This document shows, one piece after another, positions 1-8,726 of a DNA stretch of 46,758 bases (its first letter is position 1; each line of letters opens with the position of its first letter). The notes under the pieces are model-generated. The model was not told the DNA's origin and did not search any database. It was given only the letters and a program-made list of their open reading frames with translations. This DNA comes from Thiobacillus sp. UBA2597 (GTDB lineage: Bacteria; Pseudomonadota; Gammaproteobacteria; Burkholderiales; Thiobacillaceae): NCBI GenBank assembly GCA_002339725.1, contig DDKN01000107.1, forward strand, positions 1 to 46,758. Direction: 5' to 3'. A program made the position numbers and the translations under genes.

Positions 1-148
1 CCTCCCCCACTGGTGGGGGAGGCCGGGAGGGGGAGGCACGGGCTATGAAGGGGAGGCGGCCCTCCCCGCAAGCGGGGAAAGAATGCCCCTCTGGAGAGGA
101 AACGATGCCCTCTCCCCTTTGGGGAGAGGGTTAGGGTGAGGGGGGGCA
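1..148. repeat. GC-rich palindromic repeats (REP-like)
   Basis: This non-coding stretch holds several perfect or near-perfect hairpins: 1-22 (10-bp stem, loop TG), about 62-76 (CCCCGC/GCGGGG) and 108-130 (CCCTCTCCCC, loop TTT, GGGGAGAGGG), the last followed by TTAGGGTGAGGGG. The 108-143 unit belongs to the same family as the two copies at 36015-36120, which lie in the opposite orientation. The CCCCGCAAGCGGGG hairpin recurs near 44233. No transposase lies beside them. They follow the last gene of the birA-coaX block and may help end its transcripts. Confidence 0.7.
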
Positions 149-196
149 AGGGCGAGCCTACACCGCCCCTTGCCTCAAATGAACCAGCGCGGCTTT

Positions 197-382
197 TTAG
201 TGTTCTCTCGAATGCCCTTCCTGGGCATTCAGCAGCAGGATCTTGTCGGCATTGATATTGGCCAGGGCGGCCGGCCGGCTGTGCCACTGCTCCCAGGCCA
301 AACCCGCCACCAGCACCAACAGGTTGAGCAGCAACAACCCGAGGATCAGGCGGCTTCGGCGCTGATTTCCCTTGCGACCCAT
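197..382 (-). CDS. Short membrane protein, probable SPOR-protein remnant
   Basis: A 61-residue protein with a basic N-terminus (about residues 1-10), one membrane segment (about 12-30) and a short periplasmic tail containing NADKILLL. The ATG at 380-382 lies inside the 3' end of coaX (37-nt overlap), so it is probably translated by coupling as the third gene after birA and coaX. In many betaproteobacteria a SPOR-domain protein sits at this place, and its segment after the membrane helix resembles this tail (from memory). Here the stop at 197-199 comes before any SPOR domain, and only palindromic repeats follow. I infer a truncated SPOR-family protein. It could also be an independent small membrane protein. 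Confidence 0.6.
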   Translation of the reverse strand: MGRKGNQRRSRLILGLLLLNLLVLVAGLAWEQWHSRPAALANINADKILLLNAQEGHSREH

Positions 383-1080
383 AGCAATCCCTCCAGGATC
401 AAATCTTCCACCAGTGTCACCGGCGCGCGCAGGTGCGGCTTGATCAAGGCGGCATCGCCGCCGGTAAGCAACACGGCCACCTCGGCGCCCATCCGCGCCG
501 CGAGCCGGTCGCGCTGGGCCTCCACCGCGCCGACCAGGGCGGACACGATGCCGGTCTCGACCGCATCCTGGGTGTTGGTCGGAAAGGCCTGCCACTGGCC
601 CAGGCCGACCCGCACGCCCCGGGTGCTTTGTTCGATGCTGCGCAACATGGCGCGATAGCCCGGCAGGATCATGCCGCCCAGGAACTCGCCCTCGGCCGTG
701 AGGGCGTCGACGGTGAGCGCCGTGCCCAGGCTGGCCACCACCACATGGCCGAAACCATGCTGGCGGGCGGCGATCATGGCGGCATAACGGTCGGCGCCCA
801 GGCTGTCGGGCGCGCTGTAGTTGTTGCGGATGCCGTGCGCCTCGCTGCGGGGGGTGAGCCAGAGCCGCCGGGTGTCTGGCGCGAACGCTTGCTCGATCGC
901 CAGCATCACCGCCTCGCCCGCCACGTTGCTGATGACGACCAAAGCCGGCTTGAGCGCGCGCCAACGCTCGACCAGGGTTGCCGCCTCGCCCGTGGGCACC
1001 GCCTCCTTGCCCTGCCACTGGCCGGCCGCATAGCACCCCCACTTGACCCGGCTGTTGCCGGCATCGATCAACAGGATCAT
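346..1080 (-). CDS. coaX: Type III pantothenate kinase
   Basis: Phosphorylates pantothenate in the first step of coenzyme A synthesis, in the cytoplasm. It has 244 residues, a usual length for CoaX. The N-terminal phosphate-binding motif is DAGNSRVKW (residues 6-14). The ASKHA-fold motifs follow as GADR (about 94-97) and SLGTALTVD (about 116-124), and LLTGGDA lies near the C-terminus. The ATG at 1078-1080 overlaps the TGA of birA (ATGA), showing translational coupling. Pairing with birA is common in proteobacteria. No CoaA-type kinase is seen in the window, so this may be the organism's pantothenate kinase. Confidence 0.95.
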   Translation of the reverse strand: MILLIDAGNSRVKWGCYAAGQWQGKEAVPTGEAATLVERWRALKPALVVISNVAGEAVMLAIEQAFAPDTRRLWLTPRSEAHGIRNNYSAPDSLGADRYAAMIAARQHGFGHVVVASLGTALTVDALTAEGEFLGGMILPGYRAMLRSIEQSTRGVRVGLGQWQAFPTNTQDAVETGIVSALVGAVEAQRDRLAARMGAEVAVLLTGGDAALIKPHLRAPVTLVEDLILEGLLWVAREISAEAA

Positions 1081-2060
1081 GCCGGCACCGCGCGCAAGCT
1101 CAGTTCGCCGGAATAGAAGCGGCGCTGGCCGGTCTCGGTATCGAGCAAGAGGGCGCCCGTCTCATCGATGCCCGCGACCCGGCCACGCCAGGCTTCGCCC
1201 TGGCTCGAGATCATGCACGCCTCGCGCCCCTGGAAGGCGTGGTGCGCCTCCCATTCCTGACGCAGACCGGCGAAACCGTCCTGTTCGAAATGGCCGAGCA
1301 CCTGATCCATTTGGCGCAGACATTCGAGCAACAGCTGATTGCGATCCACCGTCGCGCCCAGGCCTTCCATCAGGTCGGTCACCGGCTGATCGATCGCGCC
1401 GCGCAGGGCTTCCGGCAGGCGCACGTTCACGCCGACACCGATCACCGCCAGACTCGGGCCCAGCGCCTCGCCCTGCAGTTCGATCAGGATGCCAGCCAGC
1501 TTGCGCCCCTCGTGCAGCACGTCGTTGGGCCACTTCAATTGCGCACCGCTCAAACCAAACTGGCGCAGGGCGCGCACCAGACCCAGCCCCACGGCCAGGC
1601 TCAGGCAGGAAAGATCACTGGCACTCCTGCTGAAGCGCCAGAGCAGGGAGAACGCCAACCCGCCTCCCAGCGGCGACAGCCAGCTGCGCCCGCGCCGCCC
1701 CTTGCCGCCGGTCTGCCACTCGGCCGCCAGCACGGTCTTGTGCGCGGCGCCGACCTGGCCCAGGGCCATGAGCCGGCTGTTGGTGGAATCGACCTGGTCA
1801 TGCACATGCAGGCGATAGCCCAGGTCTTTGGCCGCCGCCGCGGCCCACTCGGCATCCAGCCAGCTGTGCGGATGTGCCAGACGATAGCCCCGGCCACGCA
1901 CGGAATAGATCTCGACCCCGAGCGCCTGAGCCTGGCGTACCGCGTTGTGCACGCTGGCGCGGGAGAGGTTCAGACGCGAGGCGATCGTCTGGCCCGAGCG
2001 GAATTCCTCGCCGGACAAGTGGCGCAGGACGCGGAACAGGCTGGGGCTGGCTGTATTCAC
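1077..2060 (-). CDS. birA: Biotin-protein ligase / biotin operon repressor
   Basis: Activates biotin to biotinyl-AMP and attaches it to the biotin carrier protein of acetyl-CoA carboxylase. With its N-terminal helix-turn-helix (about residues 8-58 of the chosen form) it can also repress biotin genes. The catalytic core shows GKGRRGRSW, the BirA glycine-rich loop, and KWPNDV. The start is uncertain. GTG at 2060 gives 327 residues, close to the E. coli length, and leaves 88 nt after pilE. An in-frame GTG at 2192 would add 44 residues of low-complexity sequence and run into pilE. The 3' end overlaps coaX by ATGA. Confidence 0.92.
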   Translation of the reverse strand: MNTASPSLFRVLRHLSGEEFRSGQTIASRLNLSRASVHNAVRQAQALGVEIYSVRGRGYRLAHPHSWLDAEWAAAAAKDLGYRLHVHDQVDSTNSRLMALGQVGAAHKTVLAAEWQTGGKGRRGRSWLSPLGGGLAFSLLWRFSRSASDLSCLSLAVGLGLVRALRQFGLSGAQLKWPNDVLHEGRKLAGILIELQGEALGPSLAVIGVGVNVRLPEALRGAIDQPVTDLMEGLGATVDRNQLLLECLRQMDQVLGHFEQDGFAGLRQEWEAHHAFQGREACMISSQGEAWRGRVAGIDETGALLLDTETGQRRFYSGELSLRAVPA

Positions 2061-2148
2061 CGGCGCGGGTCTGGTCGGGCCGCCGGCATGAGCGGCGCGC
2101 TTTGTCGATACATAGCGAGCAGACGAGTTGGCACCGGCATCGCCTGGC

Positions 2149-2670
2149 TCACCGCTGCCAGCAGAAGGCCACGTCCTGGGTGCCGCTTTCACCCTGCTGG
2201 CCCAGACTGTTCAGAGTGAGCACATCGCACTCACTGTCGGTAAAACTGGTGCTGCCGCCCGGGCAATTGGCGCCGGGATTGCCGCAGGGTGTTGCCGACA
2301 GGGTGTATTGCTGGCCATTGCTGGCATAAGCGACGGTGATGCTGTAATCGGCCGCCCCGGACTTGGGCGCCACGGTGAACGGCAAGGTCACAGCCGTGCC
2401 CGATTGCGCCTGACAGTCGGTCACGCTGCCGTAGTTGTAGCAGCCGTTGGCCGTGTAGTTCCGCTCCAGCCAATTGGCGTTCTCGGACAGGATCGCCTTG
2501 GCATCTGCGCGTTTGCCCCTGATGACATGCTGCTGGTAGGAAGGCAGGGCGATCGCCGCCAAAATCCCGATGATCACCACGACGATCAGCAACTCGATCA
2601 AGGTGACACCCAGCTGCCGCGGGGTCGGCCTTGCCCCATGATGTTTCGGTTCAGGCACACGCATGTTCAT
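2149..2670 (-). CDS. pilE: Type IV minor pilin, PilE-like
   Basis: A 173-residue prepilin with a 21-residue leader and a type III signal sequence: peptidase site after G21 (QLG|VTLIEL), E26 as the conserved +5 glutamate, then the hydrophobic helix through SYQQHV. The globular part has four later cysteines that could form the usual disulfides. It lies 12 nt after pilY1 and has a good ribosome site (AAGGGG) before the ATG at 2670, so it is the last gene of the minor-pilin block. PilE beside PilY1 is normally a minor pilin of the priming complex rather than the major PilA. Residue +1 is Val instead of the usual Phe or Met. Confidence 0.88.
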   Translation of the reverse strand: MNMRVPEPKHHGARPTPRQLGVTLIELLIVVVIIGILAAIALPSYQQHVIRGKRADAKAILSENANWLERNYTANGCYNYGSVTDCQAQSGTAVTLPFTVAPKSGAADYSITVAYASNGQQYTLSATPCGNPGANCPGGSTSFTDSECDVLTLNSLGQQGESGTQDVAFCWQR

Positions 2671-2682
2671 TCCCCTTGCTTA

Positions 2683-5600
2683 TCACTCCAGCAGCTCGCG
2701 CCAGGACACCCGGCCGGTACCCCGGGCCGAACTTTTTTCCTTGGTCGAGCTGATTTCACCCGTGGTGCCGCTCGCCAGCTTGTACTCGACCGTGCCTGCC
2801 GTCACCACGGTCGGCGTCTTGATGATGCCCACGTTCGATTTCAGCGCGGACACCGGCACGGTCATTGCAGTGCCGCCAATGGTCACTGTCACGTAATCCA
2901 CGGCATTGAAATTGGAGTCACTGTTCAAATCGAACACCGACTCGCTCAGCCGGCCGCCGGTCAGCGCATCCATCTCCATGATCCAACTGGTGCCGCCGAA
3001 CTGGCAAGGGTCGGTCGACGGCACCAGGGTGGTGAAGATCACCCGGCCGTGCCGCAGCAAGGGGATGCTGACGACCCGTTCGCCCTGGGCGGTGCTGCTT
3101 GGCGGCTGGACCAGATCGAGATACCAACCCTTTTGGGTCGTCCAGTTGACCGCCGTGTTCGACAGCACCCGGATCTGGCTGGTCGTGGCCGCGCGCCCCG
3201 TGGTGCCGGTATCGGTACCCTCGTACAGGATGGACTGCTGCTGCAGCTCGCTGCGGTCTGTCGTAGTGATGCGCGACCCCGAGTCGAGCACACCATACAG
3301 GCTTTGGACCTGCAGATTGGTATTGTCACCGCTGGCGAAGAAACGCCCGGTGCCGAAGTAGATCATGACACCGGACTTGCCGGGCGGCGGCGCCCCGATT
3401 TCCACCGGCGCGGTGATCGGCTGCACCTGATTGCTGGCATTGCGTGCGGTAAACAGGGGCTTCGGCGTCGAGCCCTGCTTGTACGCCACGCCCCAGGCAT
3501 TGGTGTTGGTGCCCGAGATGTCGAACTTCCAGACATTGCCCTGCATGTCACCGGCATAGACGGCGTCGACCACCCGGTCGCCGTTGCTGTCATAGAGGGT
3601 GGGCGTGGCCAGGCCGTTGTCGGTGGTGCTGTCGGTGTCAAACACCATGTAATCGGCGTCCTTGCCGGCCTGCCAGCCGTCGGCCGGGTTGGCGTCCAGA
3701 AACACCATAAACAGCTTGGCCGTATCGCTCGCGCTGTTGTAGCCGTTGCCAAAAATCGCCGCCCAGCGGTTGTTGTAAGCCAGGCGGGCGATGATAGGCT
3801 GGCCGATGGTGTTGCCCAGCTCGGGATGCGTGAACTCCCACAGCACCTTGGAGGTGGTGAACGCCGTCGGGTCAGTCACATCCAAAGCGAACACCGCCTT
3901 GCCGCCGGCGCCCGTCGTGCCGAGCAGGATGGTTTTCCAGGCGCCACCGACAAAGGCATCGCCCACGAAGGGCGAGCCGTCGACATAATATTTGTGCGTG
4001 TACGCGGTGTTCTTGAGCAAGGCCAGGTTGCCGATGACCGCATTCGGCACATAGGCGAATTTCTCCTCGCCCGTGGTGGCATCGAAGCCGTGCAGCATGC
4101 CATCGTTGGCGCCGACATAGATCATCTTGGTCCGGGATTTATTGGTAGTCACAAAATTTGCATAGGGGGTCGTCCCGCTGGCGAGGCCTTCCGTCAATAC
4201 GCCATAACCGAAGTCCGGGGCGTGCACGAAAACCGGATCGGAGTTGATGATGTCGCCGAGGCGCTTGCTGCGATTGCGATAGGTGCCGCCATTTTTCACC
4301 TCGTTGCTTTGATCCCCCCGCAAATAATCCAGCACCGGCGAACTGGTAAGCGCGGCACTGGCGCTGTCTATGGCGTTTTTCTGAGTGCTGCTCAGGCTCG
4401 CCCACAGAAAGTCGATGCCTGCCGTGCCGCTCCAGGTCTTGATATTGCGGGAGGCCGCCGTCGGAATCTTGCCGGATGCCGACGCATCCCAGACCTCGGC
4501 ACCCAGGGCCCCGCTCGCGGTCAGGCTATAGGCCACCAACTGCCCGGTCCAATCGCCGCTGTTGAATTTGGCTTGGTAAATCACGGTATCGGTGCCCAGA
4601 CGGGTCGAGTTGGTGGCCAGCGCTGCAGCCGAACTACTGCGTTCGATGACGTCCTCCAACGCAGCTTCCAAGGCCGTGAGGAGTGCGCTCGAATTCGCAG
4701 CGGTCAGAAACTGCCCGCCGCCTTGGGTAGCGGTCTCCTGAATCAGGGGATCACTCATGACCTGCTCATCGGCAAAACCAATGGTGTAGGTCACCAGGTT
4801 GTTCTTGGCACCGCCCGTCTTGGCGAGATCTGGCCGCAAATCCATCTCGTACAGGGCCTGAGCCACATCGTCGAGATAGTCGCTTGGGCTAAGAGAGCTA
4901 GCCTCATAACTGCGATCCGACTTCATGTCATAGCCAACACTACAAAGTGGGTTGCTGACGCAGTCCCCATCGTAATCGGCCAAGTAGGTGCTAATCCCTC
5001 TATCCGATGTCGGCCGGCCATCCGTCACTAGCACAGCAAAGCTTTTCTGGCAGGAATACTGGATAGGCGCAACGATAGTGGCGCCGGTATTGTTGGCAAT
5101 GCTGTGATTGTTGAAGATATTGCTGACAGTCGCGCTCACCTCGTTCGCCTGGCCAGGGTGGAGCTTCAGATTGCTGGTGCTGGGATAGCCAGTCGTAAAA
5201 TAGCGACCAATATCGGCCAGGGTTTCTGCAAGTGGAGTGTACGTATCCGCTGACAATGCGTCGATCTTAGCCTTGACTGCGGTCTTTTTTGTCGTAGTTA
5301 GGTCTTCGACCAACTCCAGCAATGACCCGCCATTACCAAGTGAGCCGTAGGTGGCCAAACCGAGCCTGATGCCGGCAAGGTTGTCGACCAGGCTCTTGGC
5401 CGCCGATTTGGCGACTTCCATGCGTGTAGACGTACCCGGTTTTCTACGGGCGTTTGCCCCGAAATTGGCGGCACTGCTGTAGGCCGTCGGGCTGCCAAGA
5501 TACCAATTCAGGTAATTTCCGGTATAGACCGAATCGGTCAGCGTACCGCCCGGGTAATAACATGACGAGCCAAGCCCAAATGCCGCAGTACATGTTGTTG

Positions 5601-6036
5601 ATGTGCTGCCGCCTGTATTTGCATGCAGCCTTGCGTTGTACCGCAGGGCTGGGTCAAAGCACTTCTGACCGGCGGCCGTGCCATATGTGTAGTAGCTGGT
5701 ACCTTTTTTGATCTTGACCGTGCCATCCGTCTTGATAACGACATCGAAGGTATCGCCATCGGCTGGCAGCGCCGGGGCAGCGACACCACCGGCCAAGATA
5801 TTGGTACCCGGGCAGCTGGCCAAATAGGTGGTGGCGGCATCATAAGGGCTGTCCGGCACGATGTTGTCCATCGAGCCGGAGTTGTCCACCATCAGCATGA
5901 CGTTGGGATTGACCGGGGTCGTCAAGAACAGCGGCACATCCGACAGGGTGACGGCATGGGCGGACCAGACAGAAGTCACAAGACCTATGGCAACGCCCAA
6001 ACAGCCGCGCAGGAAATATTTTGAAGCTCGTCGCAT
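2683..6036 (-). CDS. pilY1: Type IV pilus tip/biogenesis protein PilY1
   Basis: A 1117-residue secreted adhesin and assembly factor that sits with the minor pilins at the pilus tip. A signal peptide of 28 residues ends SVWSAHA|VTLSD. The N-terminal half is von Willebrand factor A-like with a MIDAS (DNSGS, residues 51-55). The C-terminal half is the PilC/PilY1 beta-propeller, with a DxNxDxxxD calcium loop at D816-D824 (DSNGDRVVD). A second Asp/Asn-rich loop, DLNSDSNFNAVD, lies near residues 1035-1046. ATG at 6036 is chosen over GTG at 6042 because GAGGAGGT sits at correct spacing before the ATG. It lies 10 nt after pilX. Confidence 0.93.
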   Translation of the reverse strand: MRRASKYFLRGCLGVAIGLVTSVWSAHAVTLSDVPLFLTTPVNPNVMLMVDNSGSMDNIVPDSPYDAATTYLASCPGTNILAGGVAAPALPADGDTFDVVIKTDGTVKIKKGTSYYTYGTAAGQKCFDPALRYNARLHANTGGSTSTTCTAAFGLGSSCYYPGGTLTDSVYTGNYLNWYLGSPTAYSSAANFGANARRKPGTSTRMEVAKSAAKSLVDNLAGIRLGLATYGSLGNGGSLLELVEDLTTTKKTAVKAKIDALSADTYTPLAETLADIGRYFTTGYPSTSNLKLHPGQANEVSATVSNIFNNHSIANNTGATIVAPIQYSCQKSFAVLVTDGRPTSDRGISTYLADYDGDCVSNPLCSVGYDMKSDRSYEASSLSPSDYLDDVAQALYEMDLRPDLAKTGGAKNNLVTYTIGFADEQVMSDPLIQETATQGGGQFLTAANSSALLTALEAALEDVIERSSSAAALATNSTRLGTDTVIYQAKFNSGDWTGQLVAYSLTASGALGAEVWDASASGKIPTAASRNIKTWSGTAGIDFLWASLSSTQKNAIDSASAALTSSPVLDYLRGDQSNEVKNGGTYRNRSKRLGDIINSDPVFVHAPDFGYGVLTEGLASGTTPYANFVTTNKSRTKMIYVGANDGMLHGFDATTGEEKFAYVPNAVIGNLALLKNTAYTHKYYVDGSPFVGDAFVGGAWKTILLGTTGAGGKAVFALDVTDPTAFTTSKVLWEFTHPELGNTIGQPIIARLAYNNRWAAIFGNGYNSASDTAKLFMVFLDANPADGWQAGKDADYMVFDTDSTTDNGLATPTLYDSNGDRVVDAVYAGDMQGNVWKFDISGTNTNAWGVAYKQGSTPKPLFTARNASNQVQPITAPVEIGAPPPGKSGVMIYFGTGRFFASGDNTNLQVQSLYGVLDSGSRITTTDRSELQQQSILYEGTDTGTTGRAATTSQIRVLSNTAVNWTTQKGWYLDLVQPPSSTAQGERVVSIPLLRHGRVIFTTLVPSTDPCQFGGTSWIMEMDALTGGRLSESVFDLNSDSNFNAVDYVTVTIGGTAMTVPVSALKSNVGIIKTPTVVTAGTVEYKLASGTTGEISSTKEKSSARGTGRVSWRELLE

Positions 6037-6046
6037 ATTCACCTCC

Positions 6047-6589
6047 TCAGCGGATGTACATGGTCTGCAGCATGACCACGGTGTCGCCCGTCACGCCGGT
6101 ACCGCGCGCGGTGATGCGATACACCCCCAACTCCGGCTGGGGTGTTCCCGCCTTCAGACTGCCGCCCGAGGTGGCCATCTGCATGGCGGGCATCTCTTCG
6201 ATGATGCAGCGCGGCTTGCTGCCCACCCCGCTGAATGTGCCGCTGTATTCGCGGCTGGCCGTCGAGGATGACCAGTTGATGCTCTTCCAACGCGGTGTCG
6301 CGCCGACCGCTGCCGGCTGGTAATAGCCATTGGTGTTGTTGAAGGCCGGCAGCGAGGCCTGCTGCAAAACGCTCTCGCAATCGCGCAGGGCCGCCTCGGC
6401 CGCCTGAAAGGCCCGGTAGCGGTCGCTGGTGTTGCCGGCCATGCGTTCTTCCAGGGTGCTCACCCGCACCGAGGTCACCCCGATCATGGTCAGCAGGACC
6501 AAAAAGATCAGGGTCATGATCAGGGCGGCGCCCTGCTGCTGCGAACCACTGGGATTGAGGATCTGTCGCCGCATGCTCACTTGCCTCAT
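6047..6589 (-). CDS. pilX: Type IV minor pilin PilX
   Basis: A 180-residue minor pilin. The leader ends QQQG20 and the mature helix starts AALIMTLIFL. As in other PilX proteins, the +5 glutamate is absent (Met here) and the helix is followed by the family signature TLEERMAGN near residues 45-53. PilX, PilV, PilW and FimT prime pilus assembly and carry PilY1 to the tip. Its ATG overlaps the TGA of pilW by ATGA, showing tight coupling. Confidence 0.9.
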   Translation of the reverse strand: MRQVSMRRQILNPSGSQQQGAALIMTLIFLVLLTMIGVTSVRVSTLEERMAGNTSDRYRAFQAAEAALRDCESVLQQASLPAFNNTNGYYQPAAVGATPRWKSINWSSSTASREYSGTFSGVGSKPRCIIEEMPAMQMATSGGSLKAGTPQPELGVYRITARGTGVTGDTVVMLQTMYIR

Positions 6590-7671
6590 TGCAGCCGGTT
6601 ACGCACGCCGATGGTGCTGGTGAAGACGTAACGCAGCCGGCGATCGCTCGGCGTCACGGTGCTGCCGTTGTAGACATATCTCTGCGGCGCATCGGTCACG
6701 TTGTCTTCCCGGCTGACCAGCAGCAGGCTGATGCGCACGCTGCGCACATTCTTCCATTCGTCCGCCGAATCCAGGCTCGCGTGCCCGGCCACGACATATG
6801 CATCGATCGAGCCGTTGCCGTCGGTATCGACGCCATACTCGATTTGCATATCCTGGATACCGTCGACCAATTCCTCGACGGTGCTGGGCCCGGTTTTCCG
6901 GTACAAGGCGGGGACGCCGGCCGGGTTGTTGCGGATGTAATAACTCTTGGCCGAGATACCGACGATCTCCCCGCCCACGAAACACGCCCCCATATCCTTG
7001 GTGGCATTGCCCGGGGTGCCGGTGCCCGTGTTGTGCACCACGTTCTGACTGGAGTTGAAATTGGTGATCTGGAACACCGCGGCGTGGCTGCAGTTGGTGG
7101 CCATGACGATCATGCCGTCCGACAACCGGTCATTCGGGGTCACCTTCAAATCGGCGGTGGTGCCGCTGCAGTTGTTGTCGGTCGGCTGCCCCACGATGCC
7201 GATATTCATGCTGTCGGTGGTACGCAGCGTGATGACATCCGTGCCGCTCACCACCTGGGTGTCGATATTGCTCACGCTCACCGCCGTGGCCGGATTACCC
7301 GAGGTCACGGAAGACCAGGTACCGGAACCCGTTGCCTCGTAACCCTCGATCGCGCTGCGGCTGAAATCCCAGGCGTAGTTATTCGCCGCAGTGGTTTGCG
7401 GATTGATGGTATTGGTAAAGGTGGCGGTCGAACAGCCTTGATAGCCGGCCATCCGAATCTCCCGGCCCAGGATCTCCATGGCATAGCGACCGTTCTCCTG
7501 GATACGCGCCATGTTCTCCTGCATCTTGTAGCTCTGGCGCGAACCCAGATAGATGTAGACGATGCCGGCCACCACGATGAGACCCAAGGCCATGCCGATC
7601 ATCAGCTCGACCAGGCTCAGGCCGCGCTGGCCGGTTTTGAGGCTTGGCGGTCGTTGCACGCGCGTTTTCAT
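6586..7671 (-). CDS. pilW: Type IV minor pilin PilW
   Basis: A 361-residue minor pilin with cleavage after G17 (GQRG|LSLVEL), +5 glutamate E22, and the long hydrophobic helix through VYIYLGSRQSYK. The large C-terminal domain is typical of PilW. It contains an EF-hand-like loop, DTDGNGSID, at residues 282-290, which could bind calcium. ATG at 7671 overlaps the pilV stop by ATGA. A longer frame extends to 7734 but lies inside pilV and is rejected. The gene is coupled on both sides. Confidence 0.9.
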   Translation of the reverse strand: MKTRVQRPPSLKTGQRGLSLVELMIGMALGLIVVAGIVYIYLGSRQSYKMQENMARIQENGRYAMEILGREIRMAGYQGCSTATFTNTINPQTTAANNYAWDFSRSAIEGYEATGSGTWSSVTSGNPATAVSVSNIDTQVVSGTDVITLRTTDSMNIGIVGQPTDNNCSGTTADLKVTPNDRLSDGMIVMATNCSHAAVFQITNFNSSQNVVHNTGTGTPGNATKDMGACFVGGEIVGISAKSYYIRNNPAGVPALYRKTGPSTVEELVDGIQDMQIEYGVDTDGNGSIDAYVVAGHASLDSADEWKNVRSVRISLLLVSREDNVTDAPQRYVYNGSTVTPSDRRLRYVFTSTIGVRNRLQ

Positions 7672-8120
7672 ATCTGGGATACCACCTGCAAGGTCGCGCT
7701 CGAGCTGCCGGCCGTGGCCCGGCTGTCGTTCCACTGCACGATGATGGTCACCACGCCGGCCGTGGTGACGTCGATCGAGCCGTCGCCACCCGGCAGGCCG
7801 GCCAGTTGCGCCAGCCAGTTGGCGCGCTCGGTGTCCGCCAGCGAGTTGCCGGTCGGCGCCGAGGCGGCCAGGGTAAGGTTGTAGCTGCCGGCCAGGGCGG
7901 CCTGCCGATCGGCGCGCAGACGGTCGATCATGTCATAGGCATAGAGCGCGGCCTGCGAGCGGGTATAGGCGCTGTGGTTGTTCTTCAGGCCGGTGGCCTG
8001 CAGCGCCGCCAGGCCGAGCAGGCCGAGCGACAGGATGACGAGGGCGACCAGCACCTCCAGCAGGCTGAAGCCGGCCTGGCGCGAGGCTGTTCCTGGTGGA
8101 CGATGTGACATTGATTTCAT
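7668..8120 (-). CDS. pilV: Type IV minor pilin PilV
   Basis: A 150-residue minor pilin with cleavage after G17 (RQAG|FSLLEVL), E22 at +5, and the PilV-typical helix LVALVILSLGLLGLAALQ. It then has LKNNHSAYTRSQA and MIDRLRADR, the usual PilV sequence after the helix. It begins 12 nt after fimT. The ATG at 8120 and another at 8111 are both possible, and neither has a strong ribosome site. It acts with the neighbouring minor pilins in the pilus-tip complex. Confidence 0.9.
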   Translation of the reverse strand: MKSMSHRPPGTASRQAGFSLLEVLVALVILSLGLLGLAALQATGLKNNHSAYTRSQAALYAYDMIDRLRADRQAALAGSYNLTLAASAPTGNSLADTERANWLAQLAGLPGGDGSIDVTTAGVVTIIVQWNDSRATAGSSSATLQVVSQI

Positions 8121-8132
8121 ATCCGGTACTGG

Positions 8133-8726
8133 CTATGGATTGGTGCAGCTGGCCACATTGTTGCCATCGTCTTTGTTGGGGATGCCATCGCCGTTGCTGT
8201 CCTGTGCCACCCGTACCCGCCCGGTCGCATTGACGATGATGGCACGGGAACGCGCATCGCCCCCCTGCTGCAGCAGGCCGTCGTGGCAGATGACGAAGGT
8301 GCCAAAATTGTTGCTCTGACCGGAAGGCAGAAAACGGATGAAATTCACGAAATTGGCATTGGCATAGAGCGTCAGCGGGCTCGGCAGGGCGTTTTCGATC
8401 TTCAGCGTGGTTTCACCGCTATCCAGGGTGCCATCGGCATCGCTGTCGACGAACATGGTCCAGCCGGCACTGCCCCAGTCGCCGCTGGTGGTCGAATTCC
8501 GTCTGAGCGATACGCTCGCCCCGCGCCGGATCGCCTCGCTGCGCGCCGTGTTGAGCGAGGCCACGAAACTGTTGGACGCGGTCACCAGGCGGTTGTTGAT
8601 GAAGAGGTTTTGCAGGTTGGGCACGGCTATCGCGAGCAGAATGGCCGCAATGGCAATGGTGACCATGAGCTCGATGAGGGTGAGCCCGGCACATGTGCCA
8701 TGATCCGGATGGCGGTTTGCTCGCAT
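8133..8726 (-). CDS. fimT: Type IV minor pilin FimT/GspH family
   Basis: A 197-residue pseudopilin-like protein with cleavage after G14 (CAG|LTLIEL) and +5 glutamate E19. The mature helix runs to LFINNRLV, followed by the GspH/FimT pattern around LNTARSEAIRRG. Two acidic loops resemble EF-hands: DSDADGTLDSGE (94-105), common in FimT relatives, and DSNGDGIPNKDD (176-187) near the C-terminus. It is the first gene of the minor-pilin block. ATG at 8726 is chosen over an in-frame TTG at 8741. Some FimT proteins bind DNA for uptake, and this cannot be judged here. Confidence 0.85.
   Translation of the reverse strand: MRANRHPDHGTCAGLTLIELMVTIAIAAILLAIAVPNLQNLFINNRLVTASNSFVASLNTARSEAIRRGASVSLRRNSTTSGDWGSAGWTMFVDSDADGTLDSGETTLKIENALPSPLTLYANANFVNFIRFLPSGQSNNFGTFVICHDGLLQQGGDARSRAIIVNATGRVRVAQDSNGDGIPNKDDGNNVASCTNP

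Noticed and set aside
2061..2192. N-terminal extension of birA from an in-frame GTG at 2192.
   Set aside because: The extra 44 residues are low complexity, overlap pilE and lie before the normal BirA helix-turn-helix start.
4290..4330. RGD tripeptide in PilY1 (YLRGDQSNE), which could be read as an integrin-binding site.
   Set aside because: It lies in a segment (YLRGD...) that I believe is generally kept in PilY1/PilC proteins, so it does not by itself show host binding.
2128..5031. A 967-codon open frame on the plus strand opposite pilY1 and pilE, and similar long frames opposite spoT (21259-23412) and the GGDEF-EAL gene (24292-26436).
   Set aside because: They mirror strong coding genes in high-GC DNA, have compositionally biased products rich in Gly, His, Asp, Ala and Val, show no known domain and have no ribosome site.
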